A stretch of 9,504 nt of DNA from the NCBI GenBank assembly GCA_905211265.1, contig CAJMAC010000028.1, forward strand, positions 1 to 9,504, read 5' to 3'. The notes beneath the pieces are model-generated. The model did no database searches and was not told the DNA's origin. It worked only from the letters and a program-made list of their open reading frames with translations. The position numbers were made by a program, and so were the translations under genes. Below, in pieces: positions 6,944 through 9,504 of the stretch. The DNA is from an uncultured Eubacteriales bacterium. GTDB taxonomy: Bacteria > Bacillota_I > Bacilli_A > RF39 > UBA660. Numbering within the stretch: the stretch's first letter is position 1; every line of letters starts with the position of its first letter.

Positions 6944-8832
6944 ACTTAAATATAACCCTAGCAGGTAACCCTAATGTAGGTAAAAGTACAATATTTAATA
7001 ATTTAACAGGACTAAGAGTACATACTGGTAATTGGCCAGGTAAAACAGTAGGAGTAGCTAAAGGTAGTTATAAGTATGAAAATACATTATATAATATTTA
7101 TGATATACCTGGTACTTATTCACTAATTAGTCATTCCAAGGAAGAAGAAGTAGCAAGAGACTTCATTATTAATAATGATAACCTAACTATAATAGTATGT
7201 GATGCCACTAATTTAGAAAGAAATTTAAACTTAGTATTACAAACATTAGAAATAACTAGTAAAGTAATTGTCTGTATTAATTTAATGGATATTGCTAAAA
7301 GGAAAAATATTATTATTGATACTAAAAGATTATCTAATATTTTAAAAGTACCTGTAATAGGTATAAGTGCAAGAAATAATTATGGTATAAATGAATTAAA
7401 AAAGTTAATTAAAGATAATATAAATAACACTAATGATACATTCAAAATAACTTATAATAATGAAGTTGAAGACTATATAACTAAGTTAAATATGGATAGA
7501 AAAAGTGCCCTTAACTATATAAATAAATCTAATTTATATGAAGAAGAAATAGTAAGTACCTTAGTTAAAATATCTAATGATATATATAATGCTTGTGTAA
7601 AAAGTAATAATAATATTTATGATAAAAAAACAAGAAAAGTAGATAAAATATTAACAAGTAAATTAACAGGAATACCTATAATGTTATTTATGTTATTTAT
7701 AATATTTTATATTACCTTGTATTTAAGTAATTATCCAAGTGAATGGTTACTTAATATGTTTAATAAGTTTGAATTACCAATATATAATATACTTAGTTTC
7801 TTACCAAATTTCATTAGAAATATGATAGTGTATGGAGCATATAGAACAGTTAGTTTTGTAGTTAGTGTTATGTTAATACCTATGTTAATATTCTTTCCTT
7901 TATTTACTTTGTTAGAAGATGTAGGATATTTACCAAGAATAGTATTTAATATAGATAAATATTTTAGAAAAGTAAAAAGTTGTGGTAAACAATGTTTAAC
8001 TATGTGTATGGGATTTGGTTGTAATGCTGTTGGAGTAACTAACTCTAGAATAATAGATTCTTCAAGAGAAAGATTAATAGCAATTTTAACTAATTCTTTT
8101 ATACCTTGTAATGGTAGATTTCCTATAATTATTACATTAATAAGTATGTTTTTAGTTAAAGATAATAATCCTTTATTAGCAAGTATAATCTTAGTATTAG
8201 TAATAATATTTAGTGTTATGGTAACATTAATAGTATCTAATATCTTATCTATTACTTTACTAAAAGGAGAACCTTCCTCATTTACTTTAGAGTTACCAAT
8301 GTATAGAAAGCCTGAAATAATTAAAACAATAATAAGAAGTGTTTATGATAGAACATTAGTAATATTAGGTAAAAGTTTATTAGTTGCAGTACCCGCAGGA
8401 TTAATTATTTATATACTTGCTAATGTTAATATAAATAATGTAAGTATCTTAGCGAGTATATGTAATATAGTTAATCCAATAGCAAAAATGTTTGGACTAG
8501 ATGGAGTAATACTAACTAGTTTTATCTTGGGAGTACCAGCCAACGAAATAGTAATACCAATAATGTTAATGGGATACTCTAATACTAGTATTATAGGTAG
8601 TTATCAAATAGAAAGTTTAAAGAATATTCTTATAAATAATGGATGGAATAGTATTAAATGTATATGTGTAATTATTTTTACTTTACTTCATTTTCCATGT
8701 GCTACCACGATAATTTCTATAAAGAAAGAAACTAACAGTAATAAATGGACTATACTATCTATAATTATTCCTTTATTATTAGGACTAACAATATGTTTAA
8801 TAATTAATTTAGTAAGTAAAATATTTGCTTAG
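6940..8832 (+). CDS. feoB: Ferrous iron transporter B, short form with CNGRFP motif
   Basis: FeoB is the membrane permease for Fe(II), with an N-terminal G-protein domain. In this 630-residue protein the GTPase motifs are G1 GNPNVGKS (9-16), G2 Thr36 after GNWPGK, G3 DIPG (55-58), G4 NLMD (114-117) and G5 SAR (143-145). A helical linker follows. The membrane part begins near residue 245 and has about eight to ten hydrophobic segments, ending about residue 627. Gate-like repeats contain GFGCNAVG (Cys361) and IPCNGRFP (Cys390), and FPCATT (Cys587) lies in a late helix. The two gate cysteines correspond to those in GCNVPA and CSARLP of E. coli FeoB, but the surrounding residues differ, as in a FeoB group I associate with Clostridia. 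It is shorter than E. coli FeoB (773). GGAGGT (6925-6930), inside feoA, is the ribosome site; the start overlaps the feoA stop as ATGA. Iron is the likely substrate, but the variant gate leaves another divalent metal possible. Confidence 0.92.
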   Translation: MNLNITLAGNPNVGKSTIFNNLTGLRVHTGNWPGKTVGVAKGSYKYENTLYNIYDIPGTYSLISHSKEEEVARDFIINNDNLTIIVCDATNLERNLNLVLQTLEITSKVIVCINLMDIAKRKNIIIDTKRLSNILKVPVIGISARNNYGINELKKLIKDNINNTNDTFKITYNNEVEDYITKLNMDRKSALNYINKSNLYEEEIVSTLVKISNDIYNACVKSNNNIYDKKTRKVDKILTSKLTGIPIMLFMLFIIFYITLYLSNYPSEWLLNMFNKFELPIYNILSFLPNFIRNMIVYGAYRTVSFVVSVMLIPMLIFFPLFTLLEDVGYLPRIVFNIDKYFRKVKSCGKQCLTMCMGFGCNAVGVTNSRIIDSSRERLIAILTNSFIPCNGRFPIIITLISMFLVKDNNPLLASIILVLVIIFSVMVTLIVSNILSITLLKGEPSSFTLELPMYRKPEIIKTIIRSVYDRTLVILGKSLLVAVPAGLIIYILANVNINNVSILASICNIVNPIAKMFGLDGVILTSFILGVPANEIVIPIMLMGYSNTSIIGSYQIESLKNILINNGWNSIKCICVIIFTLLHFPCATTIISIKKETNSNKWTILSIIIPLLLGLTICLIINLVSKIFA

Positions 8833-8867
8833 TTTATCCTTTCCATAACTTAAAAGTTATTCCAAGG

Positions 8868-8899
8868 TTTTAAATGCCTAAAACATTAGTCATTTAAAA
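8868..8899 (+). repeat. Long imperfect hairpin just before the feoB terminator
   Basis: The arms are ttttaaatg (8868-8876) and catttaaaa (8891-8899), followed inward by a one-base mismatch, then ctaa (8878-8881) and ttag (8886-8889) around an aaca loop. That gives 13 pairs in a 32-base palindrome. No T run follows, so it is not itself a terminator. A smaller hairpin, ataact...agttat, lies at 8845-8860. The structure may protect the 3' end of the feoAB mRNA. Confidence 0.6.
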
Positions 8900-8936
8900 G
8901 AAATATTGAACCTATAAAAATAGGTTCAATATTTTT
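8899..8936 (+). terminator. Strong intrinsic terminator of feoAB
   Basis: A perfect 15-bp stem, aaatattgaacctat (8901-8915) with ataggttcaatattt (8920-8934), encloses an AAAA loop and runs into TTTTT (8932-8936). The opposite strand also has a T-rich run after the stem, so it may work in both directions. It separates feoAB from the rhuM region. Confidence 0.85.
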
Positions 8937-9144
8937 ATTATATTTTTTGTTTAAAATTAATGCATTATTAGTAATATTTGTATCAATAATGTATTTTTTG
9001 ATAAAAAAAGAAGTGCTTTGTAATTTTTTTTATAATAATTTATATGAAGGAATAAAAAGTAAATAGAAAAGAGGTGTAATATGACTTAAATTATTTTAAC
9101 TAAAAAGAATTAAAGGGAACAATTATAGGAAGAAATGATAAAAG

Positions 9145-9504
9145 ATGAAAAATGAAATTATATTATTTGAAAATCAAAATGTAAAATTAGAAGTTAATAT
9201 AAAAGATGAGACAGTGTGGTTAACGCAAAAACAAATGGCTGAATTATTTGGAAAAGATAGAAAAACAATTACTAGTCATATAAAAAATATTTATAGAGAT
9301 AATGAGTTAAATAAAAATGAAGTATGCTCATTTTTTGAGCATACTGCTTCTGATGGCAAAAAATATAAAACACAATATTATAACTTAGATATGATTATAA
9401 GTGTAGGATATCGTGTTAATAGTAAACAAGGTATAATATTCAGAAAGTGGGCTACAGGTGTATTAAAAGAATACTTAATTAATGGATATGCAGTTAATAA
9501 GAAA
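9145..9504 (+). CDS. RhuM-family protein, N-terminal 120 residues (3' partial)
   Basis: The frame is open from ATG 9145 to the window edge with no stop. The protein starts MKNEIILFENQNVKLEV, then VWLTQKQMAELFGKDRKTI (24-42), which looks like a helix-turn-helix, then EHTASDGKKY (65-74), LDMIISVGYRVNSKQG (81-96) and FRKWATGVLKEYLINGYAVN (99-118). This is the N-terminal signature of the RhuM family, named after a Salmonella pathogenicity island 3 gene. Members are usually about 330 residues, so roughly two thirds lie outside. The molecular function is not established. Members often sit in genomic islands, including beside type I restriction-modification genes. An in-frame TAA at 9139-9141 makes ATG 9145 the first possible start. 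AGGAAG (9127-9132) is 12 bases upstream, a rather long spacing. A perfect 10-bp palindrome lies inside the gene at 9321-9345. Confidence 0.88.
   Translation, partial: MKNEIILFENQNVKLEVNIKDETVWLTQKQMAELFGKDRKTITSHIKNIYRDNELNKNEVCSFFEHTASDGKKYKTQYYNLDMIISVGYRVNSKQGIIFRKWATGVLKEYLINGYAVNKK
9321..9345 (+). repeat. Perfect palindrome inside rhuM
   Basis: The arms agtatgctca (9321-9330) and tgagcatact (9336-9345) are exact reverse complements around a TTTTT loop. They encode E-V-C-S-F-F-E-H-T, just before the conserved ASDGK. The arms have 40% GC, above the local average. Confidence 0.8.

Larger units (their letters stand above)
8833..9144. other. Intergenic region: hairpin cluster, terminator and rhuM leader
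   Basis: These 312 bases hold no gene I can support. The first third contains three successive hairpins, the last being a terminator. The middle (about 8941-9070) is AT-rich. Its frame from 8890 to the TAG at 9064-9066 is open but has only a late ATG (8989), no ribosome site, and runs through the terminator, so I do not call it. A TATAAT at 9031-9036 is a possible -10 box without a good -35. The end holds two tiny open frames just before rhuM. Confidence 0.6.

Noticed and set aside
8890..9066. Small membrane protein downstream of feoB
   Set aside because: The frame has a hydrophobic stretch but no early ATG or ribosome site and passes through the terminator; T-rich DNA gives Phe/Leu/Ile by chance.

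Overview
The window reads as chromosomal DNA of a very AT-rich, low-GC Gram-positive bacterium (Bacillota). Tryptophan is written TGG, and feoA ends in TGA, so the code looks standard rather than the Mycoplasma type. The glycine-rich surface protein, the ISL3-type insertion sequence, an AddA-like nuclease-helicase, feoAB and a RhuM-family gene together resemble uncultured gut Bacilli or Clostridia. That placement is inference; no rRNA or other marker gene is present. Every gene I can support is on the + strand.

Layout. (1) 1-2168 is the 3' part of one long gene for a secreted or surface protein. It has a glycine-rich domain, an Ig-like domain and a C-terminal domain, and its start lies before the window. 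(2) 2267-3441 is a decayed ISL3-family insertion sequence with 27-bp terminal inverted repeats (25 of 27 matching). Its transposase carries a nonsense codon, an inferred in-frame deletion and an inferred out-of-frame deletion. Its left end also holds a duplicated repeat and a terminator-like hairpin. (3) 3470-6649 is addA with its own promoter; no addB lies beside it here. (4) 6719-8832 is a feoA-feoB ferrous iron uptake operon with overlapping stop and start codons. A run of hairpins follows, the last of which is a strong terminator near 8936. (5) 9145-9504 is the first 120 codons of a RhuM-family gene running off the right edge.

The genes do not form one pathway. addA and feoAB are housekeeping functions. 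The surface protein, the IS remnant and rhuM are accessory, and rhuM may mark the start of a mobile or defence region. I do not see a convincing new multi-gene system. The most interesting points are the structure of the IS ends, the addA without a neighbouring addB, the non-canonical motifs of FeoB, and the palindrome and minigenes at rhuM.
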